This document shows positions 36,102-44,912 of a DNA stretch of 54,028 bases, piece after piece. This stretch comes from Chloroflexota bacterium (GTDB lineage: Bacteria > Chloroflexota > Anaerolineae > Anaerolineales > Villigracilaceae), in the NCBI GenBank assembly GCA_029782225.1, contig JAKOVF010000383.1, positions 1 through 54,028 on the forward strand, written 5' to 3'. The translations under genes were made by a program, and so were the position numbers. The notes under the pieces were generated by a model. The model did not search any database, was not told the origin of the DNA, and saw only the letters and a list, made by a program, of their open reading frames with translations. Position 1 is the stretch's first letter. The number at the start of each line of letters is the position of its first letter.

Positions 36102-37676
36102 ATGACTGGATCGAATAAACTCCCTTCAGGCAAGGAACGCATAGACAGCCTCGAAATGCGCGGCATCACCAAGCGCTTCCCCGGCGTGCTTGCCAGCGAT
36201 CACATTGACTTTGACGTGAAGTCTGGCGAAGTCCATGCCTTGCTGGGCGAGAACGGCGCGGGCAAAAGCACGTTGATGAAGATCCTCTATGGCTTGTATC
36301 ACCAGGATGAAGGCGAAATCCTACTGAATGGCAAGCCAGTCACCATTTCCTCGCCGACCGACTCGATTAACCTGGGCATTGGCATGATTCATCAGCACTT
36401 TATGCTGGTGCAGACGATGACCGTCGCTGAAAACGTCGCTTTGGGGTTGCCATCTTCCCGCGGCGCTCTCACCGATCTCGACCGCGTTTCGAAACGCATT
36501 GTCGAACTGGCGGAGATCTACAGCCTGAAGATCGATCCGTCCGCTTACATCTGGCAGCTTTCTGTTGGACAGCAGCAACGCGTAGAAATCATCAAAGCTC
36601 TTTATCGGGGCGCGGCACTACTCATTCTCGATGAGCCGACCGCAGTCCTTACACCGCAGGAAGTGGATGAATTATTTGCCATCATGCGCCAGATGGTCAA
36701 AGATGGTCATGCGCTCATCTTTATCTCGCATAAATTGCATGAGGTTGTGGAGATCAGTCATCGTGTCACGGTTCTCCGCGATGGCCGCAAGATTGGCACA
36801 CGCCCCACCTCTGAAACAACAAAGCAGGACCTTGCCAATTGGATGGTTGGGCGCGAAGTCGGCTTCATTCCGGACCGCGGCATGGTGAAACGCGGCGAAG
36901 TCCGCCTCCAGCTCGATCAAGTCTCCTGTGGAAGCGACCGGGGCACGCCGGGCCTGCGCAATGTGGGCCTCGAAGTGTCCTCTGGCGAAATCCTCGGCAT
37001 TGCCGGTGTTTCAGGGAATGGTCAGCGTGAGCTGGCGGAAACGGTCACAGGTCTGCGCAAGGTCACGGGTGGCCGTGTCATGCTGGAGGGGAACGACGTC
37101 ACGGGCCTGGCTCCCGGCGAACTGACCGACCGCATGCTCTCCTATATCCCGGAAGAACGGATGCGCGATGGAATGATCAAGGATTTCACGGTTGCGGAAA
37201 ACTTGATCCTGCGTGAACATCATAAGCAGCCCTATTCGGCCTCCGGTTTCCTGAATTTGCACGACATTTCCACTCATGCCGATCAATTGATCGAAAGATT
37301 CCACGTCAAGACTCCTTCGCGTGACACACTGGCCAAGAACCTGTCTGGCGGCAATATTCAAAAGGTGGTGCTGGCACGGGAGATCTCTCGCAGCCCGCGC
37401 GTGATCATTGCCGCGCAGCCAACCCGCGGTCTCGATATCGGCGCGACAGAATATGTGCGCGAGCAACTGCTCGAGCAGCGACGTCTGGGCGCAGCGATCA
37501 TGCTGATCTCCGAAGACCTCGATGAAATCCTGGCTCTCTCTGATCGCATCGCTGTGATCTATGAAGGCCAGATCATGGACATCGTCTCGCGTGAAGACGC
37601 TACCGCTCAAAAACTCGGCCTGCTAATGGCGGGCGTCCATCTGGAAGAACAAACCCTGCAAAGCTCGAAGGCCTAA
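36102..37676 (+). CDS. Sugar/nucleoside-type ABC transporter ATPase with two nucleotide-binding domains (2)
   Basis: 524 residues. First domain: GENGAGKST near 50, signature LSVGQQQRVEI, Walker B LLILDEPTAVLTPQE. Second domain: GIAGVSGNGQREL in place of a canonical Walker A, signature LSGGNIQKVVLA, and IIAAQPTRGLDIG at Walker B. This pattern is typical of BMP-system ATPases (YufO/NupO-like). Energises uptake through permeases 2a and 2b. Last gene of the second importer operon. Confidence 0.9.
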   Translation: MTGSNKLPSGKERIDSLEMRGITKRFPGVLASDHIDFDVKSGEVHALLGENGAGKSTLMKILYGLYHQDEGEILLNGKPVTISSPTDSINLGIGMIHQHFMLVQTMTVAENVALGLPSSRGALTDLDRVSKRIVELAEIYSLKIDPSAYIWQLSVGQQQRVEIIKALYRGAALLILDEPTAVLTPQEVDELFAIMRQMVKDGHALIFISHKLHEVVEISHRVTVLRDGRKIGTRPTSETTKQDLANWMVGREVGFIPDRGMVKRGEVRLQLDQVSCGSDRGTPGLRNVGLEVSSGEILGIAGVSGNGQRELAETVTGLRKVTGGRVMLEGNDVTGLAPGELTDRMLSYIPEERMRDGMIKDFTVAENLILREHHKQPYSASGFLNLHDISTHADQLIERFHVKTPSRDTLAKNLSGGNIQKVVLAREISRSPRVIIAAQPTRGLDIGATEYVREQLLEQRRLGAAIMLISEDLDEILALSDRIAVIYEGQIMDIVSREDATAQKLGLLMAGVHLEEQTLQSSKA

Positions 37677-37739
37677 TGTCATCTTGAAAGTGTTATTAAA
37701 AATACTACCAGAATTGTCTGATTAAGCATTACAATGAAA

Positions 37740-37840
37740 TCCCATCGGTTTGGTGGTCGCGGGATCTGAATCAGATCCGCGGCGTTGGGCAATCGCCCAT
37801 CGAAAAGTGCCGCCGTCTTGTAAGAAAGAGGACACCACCA
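37740..37840 (+). promoter_or_regulatory. Structured 5' leader before the molybdo-hydroxylase genes
   Basis: About 100 nt of foldable sequence directly before the FAD-subunit ATG. Helices: GGTGGT (37752-37757) with ACCACC (37834-37839), which lies between the AGAGGA ribosome binding site and the start; GCGGGATC with GATCCGC around 37760-37780; and GGGC-AATC-GCCC (37787-37798). The long-range helix next to the start codon suggests translational control, as in riboswitches. I could not identify the class by eye. Confidence 0.5.
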
Positions 37841-38713
37841 ATGAACCTTTGGCAAGAATATCTTCGCCCCACCAATCTCTCCCAAGCCCTAAAAGCCTTT
37901 GCTGAAGCAGCGGGTCCGGTGCTACCCGTCGCGGGCGGTACGGATCTGCTGCTCGATTTAAAGCAGGGTCGCCATGCACCCGTTCACACCCTCGTGGATG
38001 TGACTTCCATTGCAGAGATGACTGTGCTCGAATTACGAGGGCACGAGCTCTTCGTTGGCGCAGCCGTCCCGGTCAACCGCATCGTTCTGGACCCTCTGGC
38101 TGGCGCGCACGCCCAGGCCTTGATCGAAGCTTGCAATTTGATCGCGGGACCGCAAGTCCGCAATGTGGCGACGCTCGGAGGCAATGTCGCGCATGCCCTC
38201 CCCGCCGCAGATGGGACGATTGCCCTCACTGCCCTCGACGCGCAGGTGGAAGTGGCGGGTCTGGCAGGCACGCGCCGTGTGCCTTTTACCTCGCTTTTTC
38301 TCGGCCCCGGCAAATCCGCGATCAACAAAAGCACAGAACTCATTGTTGGCTTTTATCTTCCCCAAATCGAAAAAGGACAGGCCTCCTGCTTCAAACGCAT
38401 CATGCGCCCGCAGGGGGTAGCCTTGCCCATTATCAATGTTGCGATCTGGCTGGCTCGCGCAAGCGAGACGATCCAGGATATCCGCATTGCTGTTGGCCCC
38501 GGCGGTCCCACTCCCTGGCGCGCCACAGAGACAGAAAAGATATTTAGTGGCAGACCGATGAATGACGAAACTTTGGATGCAGCGCTGGAAGCACTGCTTG
38601 CCCAGGTTGGCTTCCGTTCGAGTGCCCGCCGCGCCAGTGCAGACTATCGCCGGCACATCGTAGGTGGGTTGTTCAAGGAAGTTCTATATACCGCGTGGGG
38701 AAGAGCAGCCTAG
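37841..38713 (+). CDS. Molybdenum hydroxylase FAD subunit (XdhB/CoxM-like)
   Basis: 290 residues. FAD-binding blocks PVAGGTDLLLDLKQG at 29-43 and RNVATLGGNVAHALPAADG near 107-125 are diagnostic for the CoxM/XdhB family; the CO-dehydrogenase-type C-terminal domain follows. It passes electrons from the iron-sulfur clusters to NAD or another acceptor. Its natural partner is the fused subunit at 39572, but a GIY-YIG gene has come between them. Likely purine (xanthine/hypoxanthine) oxidation. Confidence 0.9.
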   Translation: MNLWQEYLRPTNLSQALKAFAEAAGPVLPVAGGTDLLLDLKQGRHAPVHTLVDVTSIAEMTVLELRGHELFVGAAVPVNRIVLDPLAGAHAQALIEACNLIAGPQVRNVATLGGNVAHALPAADGTIALTALDAQVEVAGLAGTRRVPFTSLFLGPGKSAINKSTELIVGFYLPQIEKGQASCFKRIMRPQGVALPIINVAIWLARASETIQDIRIAVGPGGPTPWRATETEKIFSGRPMNDETLDAALEALLAQVGFRSSARRASADYRRHIVGGLFKEVLYTAWGRAA

Positions 38714-38735
38714 CGTCGAGGAAAGGGAAGAAAAT

Positions 38736-39569
38736 ATGACTGATAAGTCGGATTATTACGTTTATGTTTATATTGACCCAAGAAACTTTGAAGAGTTCTA
38801 CTATGGAAAAGGTATGGGCGATAGAAAGTATGCGCATCTTGCTGATGAAGGTGATTCGGAAAAGGCTAAAAGAATAAAAGAAATTCGTAAATCAGGGCTT
38901 AAACCAATAATCAAAGTTATTGCCAAAGACCTTACTGAACGTGAAGCATTCTTAATTGAAAAGACTCTGATATGGAAACTTGGGCGCACGTTGACTAATG
39001 TGTCTTCTGGACACTTTGCAGAGAAATTTCGTCCTCATAATACAATGCATACCAATCTATATGGCTTTGATTACCAAAATGGAATTTATTTTTTCAATGT
39101 TGGTGAAGGTCCCCATAGGACTTGGGTAGATTGCAGGAAGTATGGTTTTCTATCAGCTGGTCAGGGAAAAATATGGGGTGAACAAACCCAGGCATTGCGT
39201 GAGGGGGATGTTGTTGTTGCGTACTTGAGCAAAAAAGGATATGTGGGGGTGGGCGTTGTAATCGAAGAGGCGGTGATGGCGAAATATTTTAGAGTAAGTG
39301 GGAAAAGATTGGAACAATTAAATTTGGTTTGCAAACGAATGATGGAAAACGCGAGCGATCCTGAAAAAGCTGAATATCCTGTTCGAGTTGAATGGAAAGC
39401 AAGTTGCGACGCGAGTGAAGCGAAATGGGCTAGAAACAGAAAACTATTTAGTGCTCGAATGGCAAGGGCATCCCTGCAAAATCAAAAGCAAACTATGGAT
39501 TTTGTTTCGTTGGCTTTCAATATTGATTTGGAAAGTCTTCTGAAGAAAGAACAAGTTATAGGTGAATAA
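38736..39569 (+). CDS. GIY-YIG nuclease-domain protein with C-terminal PUA/EVE-like domain
   Basis: 277 residues from ATG 38736 with a purine-rich GGAAAGGGAAG upstream. N-terminal GIY-YIG domain: YVY at 8-10 and YYG at 22-24, Arg30 and His34 in GDRKYAH, Glu75 in LIEKTLI, Asn88 in LTN, matching the catalytic layout. Residues 116-190 (NGIYFFNVGEG, CRKYGFLSAGQG, LREGDVVVAYLSKKGYVGVG) look like a PUA/EVE-type nucleic-acid-reading domain. Base use is markedly AT-rich compared with both neighbours. Sits 22 bp after xdhB and 2 bp before the fused Xdh gene. Probably a horizontally gained nuclease of restriction or repair type. Confidence 0.75.
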   Translation: MTDKSDYYVYVYIDPRNFEEFYYGKGMGDRKYAHLADEGDSEKAKRIKEIRKSGLKPIIKVIAKDLTEREAFLIEKTLIWKLGRTLTNVSSGHFAEKFRPHNTMHTNLYGFDYQNGIYFFNVGEGPHRTWVDCRKYGFLSAGQGKIWGEQTQALREGDVVVAYLSKKGYVGVGVVIEEAVMAKYFRVSGKRLEQLNLVCKRMMENASDPEKAEYPVRVEWKASCDASEAKWARNRKLFSARMARASLQNQKQTMDFVSLAFNIDLESLLKKEQVIGE

Positions 39570-39571
39570 TC

Positions 39572-42379
39572 ATGACAAATCAAATCACCCTTACAGTTAA
39601 CGGTATCCAACACACTCTTGACCCTATCCCCAGCGAAACGCTCTCCACGCTGCTCCGTGAGAGACTCCGCCTGACAGGGACCAAAATTGGATGCGAAGAA
39701 GCCGAGTGCGGCGCGTGTACGGTGCTGATCGACGGCGAGCCGACTATGTCCTGCGTCTATCCTGCCGAGCGCGCCGAGGGCAAGACCATTGTCACCATCG
39801 AAGGACTTGCCCAGCGCGTACACGCAGAGATGAAACTGCATCCGTTGCAGGAAGCCTTCGTGGAACACGGCGCGGTCCAATGCGGATTCTGCATCCCCGG
39901 CCAGATTCTCACCGCGTACGCATTGCTCAAGCGCAATCCGGACCCAAACAGCGCGGACATTCGTTTCGCGCTCAAGGACACACTTTGCCGCTGCGCAGGA
40001 TATCCTTCAATTGAGAATGCCATTCTTTCCGCGGCACAGGCGTTGCGGACCGGTGAGCCTGTCCAAAAGCCGACACATATCCCCAACTCGATTCACGAGC
40101 ATAAAACAGTTGGTCACAGTCATTTGCGCCCCGAAGCGGTTGAAAAAGTCACAGGCGAAGCCATCTATACGGATGATCTAAAGTTCGATGGCATGTTGTA
40201 CGCCAAGGTCAAGCGCGCCATGATTCCTCATGGCTTCCTGAAGAAACTGAATATATCCAGAGCAAAAGCATTGCCCGGCGTCGTTGCAGTTCTAACTGCC
40301 GAAGATGTGCCGGGTGAAAAGAATCATGGACTGGTCATCTACGATTGGCCGGTGATGATCGGACTTGGTGAACGCGTCCGTTATGTCGGCGACGCGCTGG
40401 CTATCGTGGCCGCGGAAACTCAGGATATCGCCGAGCAGGCCATCGGTCTGATCGAAGCGGAGTTCGACCTCCAGCCTGTCATCACGAATCCTGTGCAGGC
40501 GCGGCAGGACGGGGTCCCGCAAATCCATGAAAAGGGGAATCTGCTCAAGCACATCAAAGTACGCAAAGGTGACATGGACGCGGGCTTTGCCGAAGCAGAG
40601 GTCATTCTCGAACACACCTTCCACACGCCAACTACGGACCACGCTTTTCTGGAGCCTGAATGCAGCATTGGCGTGCCACTGCCCGACGGCCGCATGGAAA
40701 TTTATGTCGGCTCGCAAATCCCATATCAGGATCGCGAACAGGTTGCACGCGTGATGGGCTGGCCCCAGGAACGCGTGCGTATCGTCGGTCAGCTCATGGG
40801 CGGTGGCTTTGGCGGCAAGGAAGATGTGATGGGACAGATCCATGTTGCCATGCTTGCGAATGTCACACAGCGCCCCGTAAAATTATTATTTGATCGTCAC
40901 GAGAGCCTGCTTGTACATCCCAAGCGGCATGCCACGCAAATCCGCGTCAAGCTGGGTGCGAAGAAGAATGGCTGTCTGGTCGCAATGGAAACTGAACTCT
41001 ATGGTGACACAGGCGCGTATGCCTCGCTTGGCGAAAAGGTGATGACGCGTGCCACAACGCACTCTGCCGGCCCTTACGATATCCCGAATGTGCGCGCTGA
41101 TTGTTATGCCATGTACACCAACAATCCTCCCGCCGGTGCGTTCCGTGGATTCGGAGTGACGCAGTCCGCGTTTGCGGTTGAATCCATGATGGATATGCTC
41201 GCCGATGCTGTCGGGATTGACCGCGTGGAAGTGCGCCGTATGAACGCATTGCATGTGGGCAGCATCACGAATACTGGGCAGCTCTTAAAAGAGTCTGTTG
41301 GATTGACGGAATGCATTGATAAAGTGTCAAGTGCGATGTGTCAGGTGTCAGGTTTGAGCCGCGATGAGTTGTTCAAAGCGCGCCTGACACCTGAAACCCC
41401 GCATCTGGTACGCAGTTGGGGTTTTGCCTCCGCGTACAAAAACACGGGTCTCGGCGGTGGCGCGCCTGATATCTCCGGCGCAGATGTGGAACTCTACGAA
41501 GACGGGACCTTCCAGGTCCGCAGCTCTGCCGCAGAGTTGGGGCAGGGACTTGTCACAGTCATGCGATTGGTTGTTTCAGAAGAAATGTCCGTTTCGCCGG
41601 AGCAGGTGAGTGTGCTGGTGATGGATACCGACTTAACTCCCAACGGCGGCCCGACAACTGCCTCGCGTCAGACTTTCGTAACTGGCAATGCTTCCCGCTA
41701 CGCCGCCAAGACCCTGCGGGACCAGATCACCGCGACGATGGCCGAGAAGTACGATGTGCGCCCTGAACAGATTCGGTTCGAGAATGGAATTGTTCACGTC
41801 AATGGGCATTCGATGAGCTACGCGGAAGTTTACAAGGAAATGACCGCTTCAGGCCAGCAGCCCCGCGTCCGCTATGAATATGAAGCGCCGAAGACGCAGC
41901 CTCTCGGTACAGGCGGCGACATGCACTTTGCTTTCTCCTTTGGTGTACAAGCCACTGAAGTGGAAGTTAACAAAGTGACGGGCGAAGTGCGTGTGCTGAA
42001 AATCATCTCTGCTAACGATGTGGGCATGGCGGTCAATCCGCTGGGCTTGCAGGGACAAGTCGAAGGCGGCGTGATGATGGGACTCGGCAACTGCCTCACC
42101 GAAGAGTTCATTATGGACAATGGCAACGTCGTGACCGACCATCTGGCCCGTTACCGCGTCCCTGGCATTATGCTCACGCCGGAGATCACCTCCATCATCG
42201 TGGAGCATCCAACGGCGGAGGGTCCCTATGGCGCAAAAGGAGTGGGAGAGATTTCCAGCATCCCAACCACACCTGCGATTACCAACGCCATTTACAACGC
42301 GGTGGGCGTGAGGATCGATAAACTGCCTGTCGACCAGGAGATGATCGCGAGAGAAATCTGGGAGAGAGAAGAGAAATAA
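39572..42379 (+). CDS. Fused 2Fe-2S/molybdopterin subunit of a purine hydroxylase (XdhD-like)
   Basis: 935 residues. Residues 1-160 hold two 2Fe-2S clusters: Cys41, 46, 49, 61 and Cys104, 107, 139, 141. Residues 170-930 are the molybdenum-binding domains: QLMGGGFGGKED, the FRGFGVTQ block, and GAKGVGE with the catalytic Glu near the C-terminus. The same fusion occurs in E. coli XdhD (about 956 residues) of the anaerobic purine cluster, unlike separate XdhA/XdhC subunits. It should hydroxylate hypoxanthine, xanthine or a related purine. No XdhC-type cofactor-insertion gene is in the window. Contains an internal palindrome at 41342-41393. A terminator follows. Confidence 0.9.
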   Translation: MTNQITLTVNGIQHTLDPIPSETLSTLLRERLRLTGTKIGCEEAECGACTVLIDGEPTMSCVYPAERAEGKTIVTIEGLAQRVHAEMKLHPLQEAFVEHGAVQCGFCIPGQILTAYALLKRNPDPNSADIRFALKDTLCRCAGYPSIENAILSAAQALRTGEPVQKPTHIPNSIHEHKTVGHSHLRPEAVEKVTGEAIYTDDLKFDGMLYAKVKRAMIPHGFLKKLNISRAKALPGVVAVLTAEDVPGEKNHGLVIYDWPVMIGLGERVRYVGDALAIVAAETQDIAEQAIGLIEAEFDLQPVITNPVQARQDGVPQIHEKGNLLKHIKVRKGDMDAGFAEAEVILEHTFHTPTTDHAFLEPECSIGVPLPDGRMEIYVGSQIPYQDREQVARVMGWPQERVRIVGQLMGGGFGGKEDVMGQIHVAMLANVTQRPVKLLFDRHESLLVHPKRHATQIRVKLGAKKNGCLVAMETELYGDTGAYASLGEKVMTRATTHSAGPYDIPNVRADCYAMYTNNPPAGAFRGFGVTQSAFAVESMMDMLADAVGIDRVEVRRMNALHVGSITNTGQLLKESVGLTECIDKVSSAMCQVSGLSRDELFKARLTPETPHLVRSWGFASAYKNTGLGGGAPDISGADVELYEDGTFQVRSSAAELGQGLVTVMRLVVSEEMSVSPEQVSVLVMDTDLTPNGGPTTASRQTFVTGNASRYAAKTLRDQITATMAEKYDVRPEQIRFENGIVHVNGHSMSYAEVYKEMTASGQQPRVRYEYEAPKTQPLGTGGDMHFAFSFGVQATEVEVNKVTGEVRVLKIISANDVGMAVNPLGLQGQVEGGVMMGLGNCLTEEFIMDNGNVVTDHLARYRVPGIMLTPEITSIIVEHPTAEGPYGAKGVGEISSIPTTPAITNAIYNAVGVRIDKLPVDQEMIAREIWEREEK
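41342..41393. repeat. Palindrome inside the XdhD-like coding sequence
   Basis: CAGGTGTCAGG (41342-41352) and CCTGACACCTG (41383-41393) are perfect 11-bp inverted arms inside the gene, coding for a stretch of low similarity to family blocks on both sides (CQVSGLSRDELFKARLTPET). The reading frame is kept. It looks like a dispersed repeat tolerated in a surface loop. Confidence 0.6.
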
Positions 42380-42391
42380 ACAATCAGGAAC

Positions 42392-42429
42392 AAAAGGACT
42401 CTCAATTTTCAAAACTGAGAGTCCTTTTT
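42392..42429 (+). terminator. Intrinsic terminator after the XdhD-like gene
   Basis: AAAGGACTCTCA and TGAGAGTCCTTT form a strong stem ending in TTTTT (42425-42429), 12 bp after the stop. It marks the end of the continuous + strand purine region. Confidence 0.9.
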
Positions 42430-42480
42430 CCAACATCCACATTGCTGCTATCGGGTAAAATCACACTACAAAAGGACCAT

Positions 42481-43737
42481 ATGTCTACTTTCATCGGCTA
42501 TCGCTGCTCACTTTGTGTGACCCAATACCTGCCTGGCCAGGTCACTTACACGTGCCCTAAGGACGGGGGCAACCTTGACGTCGAACTTGATTATGACGCC
42601 ATCCGCAAGAAATACCAGCCGGAAGACATCACCAGCCGCCGGGACTTCTCCCTCTGGCGTTACGAGCCGCTCTTGCCGGTCGGTGTTCCGAAAGGCGAAG
42701 CGACCCCTCTGCACCTCGCAGGCTGGACTCCTGTGTTTGGGCTGCCTCGTCTGGCTGAAAAGCTGGGCCTAAAACATCTCTGGCTGAAAGATGAGTCCCG
42801 AAATCCCAGTGCTTCGTTCAAGGATCGCGCGTCTGCTATCCTGGTGGCACGTGCACAGGAGATCAACGCCGAGGTCGTGGTGACCGCATCCACTGGTAAC
42901 GCGGGAGCCGCGCTCGCTTGTATGTCTGCTGCCATCGGGCAGAAAGCGATCATCTTTGCACCCAAGTCCGCGCCGCCGGCGAAAGTAGCACAACTGTTGA
43001 TCTTCGGTGCAAAAGTCATCCTGGTGGATGGGACGTATGATGATGCCTTCGACCTCACCGTCAAGGCCGCAGATGAGTTCGGCTGGTACTGCCGCAACAC
43101 AGGCTACAATCCCTTCACTGCGGAGGGCAAGAAGACCGCTGCCTTCGAAATCTGGGAATGGTGGACAGCCGCTCAAAAACAGGAGGCGCCGGTCAGCACG
43201 CAGACCCCATTGACTGTTTTCGTTTCCGTGGGAGATGGCAATATCATTTCCGGTATTCACAAGGGGTTCAAAGACCTGTTAGCGCTTGGCTGGATTCCTG
43301 TCATGCCGCGCATTATCGGCGTTCAGGCCGAAGGTTCGGCTGCGATTGCCAACGCCTTCCAAGCAAACACGGAAGAAATCACACCTGTCAGTGCCAGGAC
43401 GCTGGCTGATAGCATTTCCGTGGACCTGCCGCGGGACGGCGTGCGCGCAGTCCGTGCTGCGAAGGAAACAAATGGCACATATATCAAAGTGTCGGATGAT
43501 GAAATCCTGAAGGCAATTGCTGAGCTTGGCAGGATGGGCATTTTTGCGGAGCCTGCCGGGGCTGCATCCTACGCCGGTTTGGTCAAGGCAGCCGCTGCCG
43601 GGGTTGTCCGGAGCGATGATCCCATCCTGGTGCTGAATACCGGCAGCGGCCTGAAAGATGTCAAAGCCGCGATGCAGGCGGTGGTTGAAGCGCCTGTGAT
43701 CAAGCCGACTCTAAGTGCCCTTAAGAAAGTTTTGTGA
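42481..43737 (+). CDS. Threonine-synthase-like PLP enzyme
   Basis: 418 residues from ATG 42481 (AAAGGA upstream). N-terminal zinc-ribbon-like part with YRCSLC and TYTCPKDGG, as in plant/archaeal-type threonine synthases. PLP-binding Lys in NPSASFKDRAS, where true ThrC usually has PTGSFKDRG, and STGNAGAA as the PLP phosphate loop region. Fold type II PLP enzyme. ThrC converts phosphohomoserine to threonine. Because it directly follows a purine cluster that lacks the YgeX diaminopropionate ammonia-lyase, a beta-elimination role on a purine-derived amino acid is an alternative. The next gene starts within its stop. Confidence 0.7.
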   Translation: MSTFIGYRCSLCVTQYLPGQVTYTCPKDGGNLDVELDYDAIRKKYQPEDITSRRDFSLWRYEPLLPVGVPKGEATPLHLAGWTPVFGLPRLAEKLGLKHLWLKDESRNPSASFKDRASAILVARAQEINAEVVVTASTGNAGAALACMSAAIGQKAIIFAPKSAPPAKVAQLLIFGAKVILVDGTYDDAFDLTVKAADEFGWYCRNTGYNPFTAEGKKTAAFEIWEWWTAAQKQEAPVSTQTPLTVFVSVGDGNIISGIHKGFKDLLALGWIPVMPRIIGVQAEGSAAIANAFQANTEEITPVSARTLADSISVDLPRDGVRAVRAAKETNGTYIKVSDDEILKAIAELGRMGIFAEPAGAASYAGLVKAAAAGVVRSDDPILVLNTGSGLKDVKAAMQAVVEAPVIKPTLSALKKVL

Positions 43738-44912
43738 AAGCTGTGTGGGATCGTCCGTTTCGCTATCTTGTGTTGATTCTTGTCATCATCACTGTGGTGG
43801 CGGTCTTGTGGTATATCCGCGAGATATTTCAACCGCTGATCACCGCTGGACTCATCGCCTACCTTGTGAGTCCAGTCGTGGAATTTTTGGTCACCCGCTT
43901 TCATATCAGGCGCAAGGTGTCTGCGAATCTGGTGTACTTTGTCACACTGGCCGTTCTGATTGCCATACCTTTTACTGTGCTGCCCGCCATGTACGATGAA
44001 CTTCAGGGTATTATGACGGATTTCAATCAAGCCCTGGGCAATCTTCAGGCAGCCCTGAATGCGCCGATCAGAATTGCCAATCTAACCGTGTATCTGGGCG
44101 GTTTTATCCCGGCCCTGAGGTCGAACTTCAATGCCTCCCTCGTGCCAAAGCCGGAAGATGCGCTGCGAGTGCTCGAATTCACGTCGCGCAATTTTCTGTG
44201 GCTGCTGGTTGTGCTGGTGACAGCTTATTATCTGATGACAGATTGGCCTCGCCTGCGGAACTGGCTTATCTGCCTTGCACCGGAGACAGAGCGATCTGAC
44301 CTGCATCGTCTCTACCACGAAATTCGTAAGGTCTGGTCGGGTTATCTGGGTGGGCAGATCCGTTTGATCTTTATTCTCTCCATCTTATATTCCGTGGCCT
44401 GGGCAATCATTGGACTGCCGGGGGCAGCCGTTATTGGATTGCTGGCCGGACTATTGAATTTCCTCCCCGAGATTGGCCCGGCTGCCGCGGCCGTTGTCGC
44501 CACTATTGTGGCACTGGTGGAGGGCTCCTACTTCCTGCCAATTTCAAACTTCTGGTTCGCGGTGGTCACACTGAGCGTCTATCTCCTGCTGAATACATTC
44601 AAAACGGTCTGGCTTCAGCCGCGTATCCTCGGACATAGCGTCCTTTTGCATGAAGGCATTGTTTTCGTGGCCATTGTGACGGCCATTATTCTGCAGGGTG
44701 TTCTGGGCGTGCTGGTCGTTGTCCCACTGCTTGCGACGATTGTGATCGTTGGGCGCTATCTCCGGGCCAGACTGCTTGGCCTGCCGCCTTTTGAGGAGGA
44801 GTCCGCGCCTGCTCCGGACCTTCAGGCTGCCTCCGCCACAGTGTCCCCACCCGTGAATGAGACAGTCCCGCCCGCTGTGTCACCATCCGTCGATTCAAAG
44901 TCCCATATATGA
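43734..44912 (+). CDS. AI-2E family transporter (PerM/YdiK-like)
   Basis: 392 residues, GTG start overlapping the previous stop. About 8 membrane segments: two pairs at the N-terminus, a central loop (about 95-150), and a C-terminal cluster with [20 protein letters not shown] and [17 protein letters not shown], both conserved in the AI-2E/UPF0118 family. Some members export small signals or act as Na+/H+ antiporters. A Pro/Ser-rich cytoplasmic tail ends the protein. Followed by an overlapping glycosyltransferase gene. Confidence 0.85.
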   Translation: MKAVWDRPFRYLVLILVIITVVAVLWYIREIFQPLITAGLIAYLVSPVVEFLVTRFHIRRKVSANLVYFVTLAVLIAIPFTVLPAMYDELQGIMTDFNQALGNLQAALNAPIRIANLTVYLGGFIPALRSNFNASLVPKPEDALRVLEFTSRNFLWLLVVLVTAYYLMTDWPRLRNWLICLAPETERSDLHRLYHEIRKVWSGYLGGQIRLIFILSILYSVAWAIIGLPGAAVIGLLAGLLNFLPEIGPAAAAVVATIVALVEGSYFLPISNFWFAVVTLSVYLLLNTFKTVWLQPRILGHSVLLHEGIVFVAIVTAIILQGVLGVLVVVPLLATIVIVGRYLRARLLGLPPFEEESAPAPDLQAASATVSPPVNETVPPAVSPSVDSKSHI

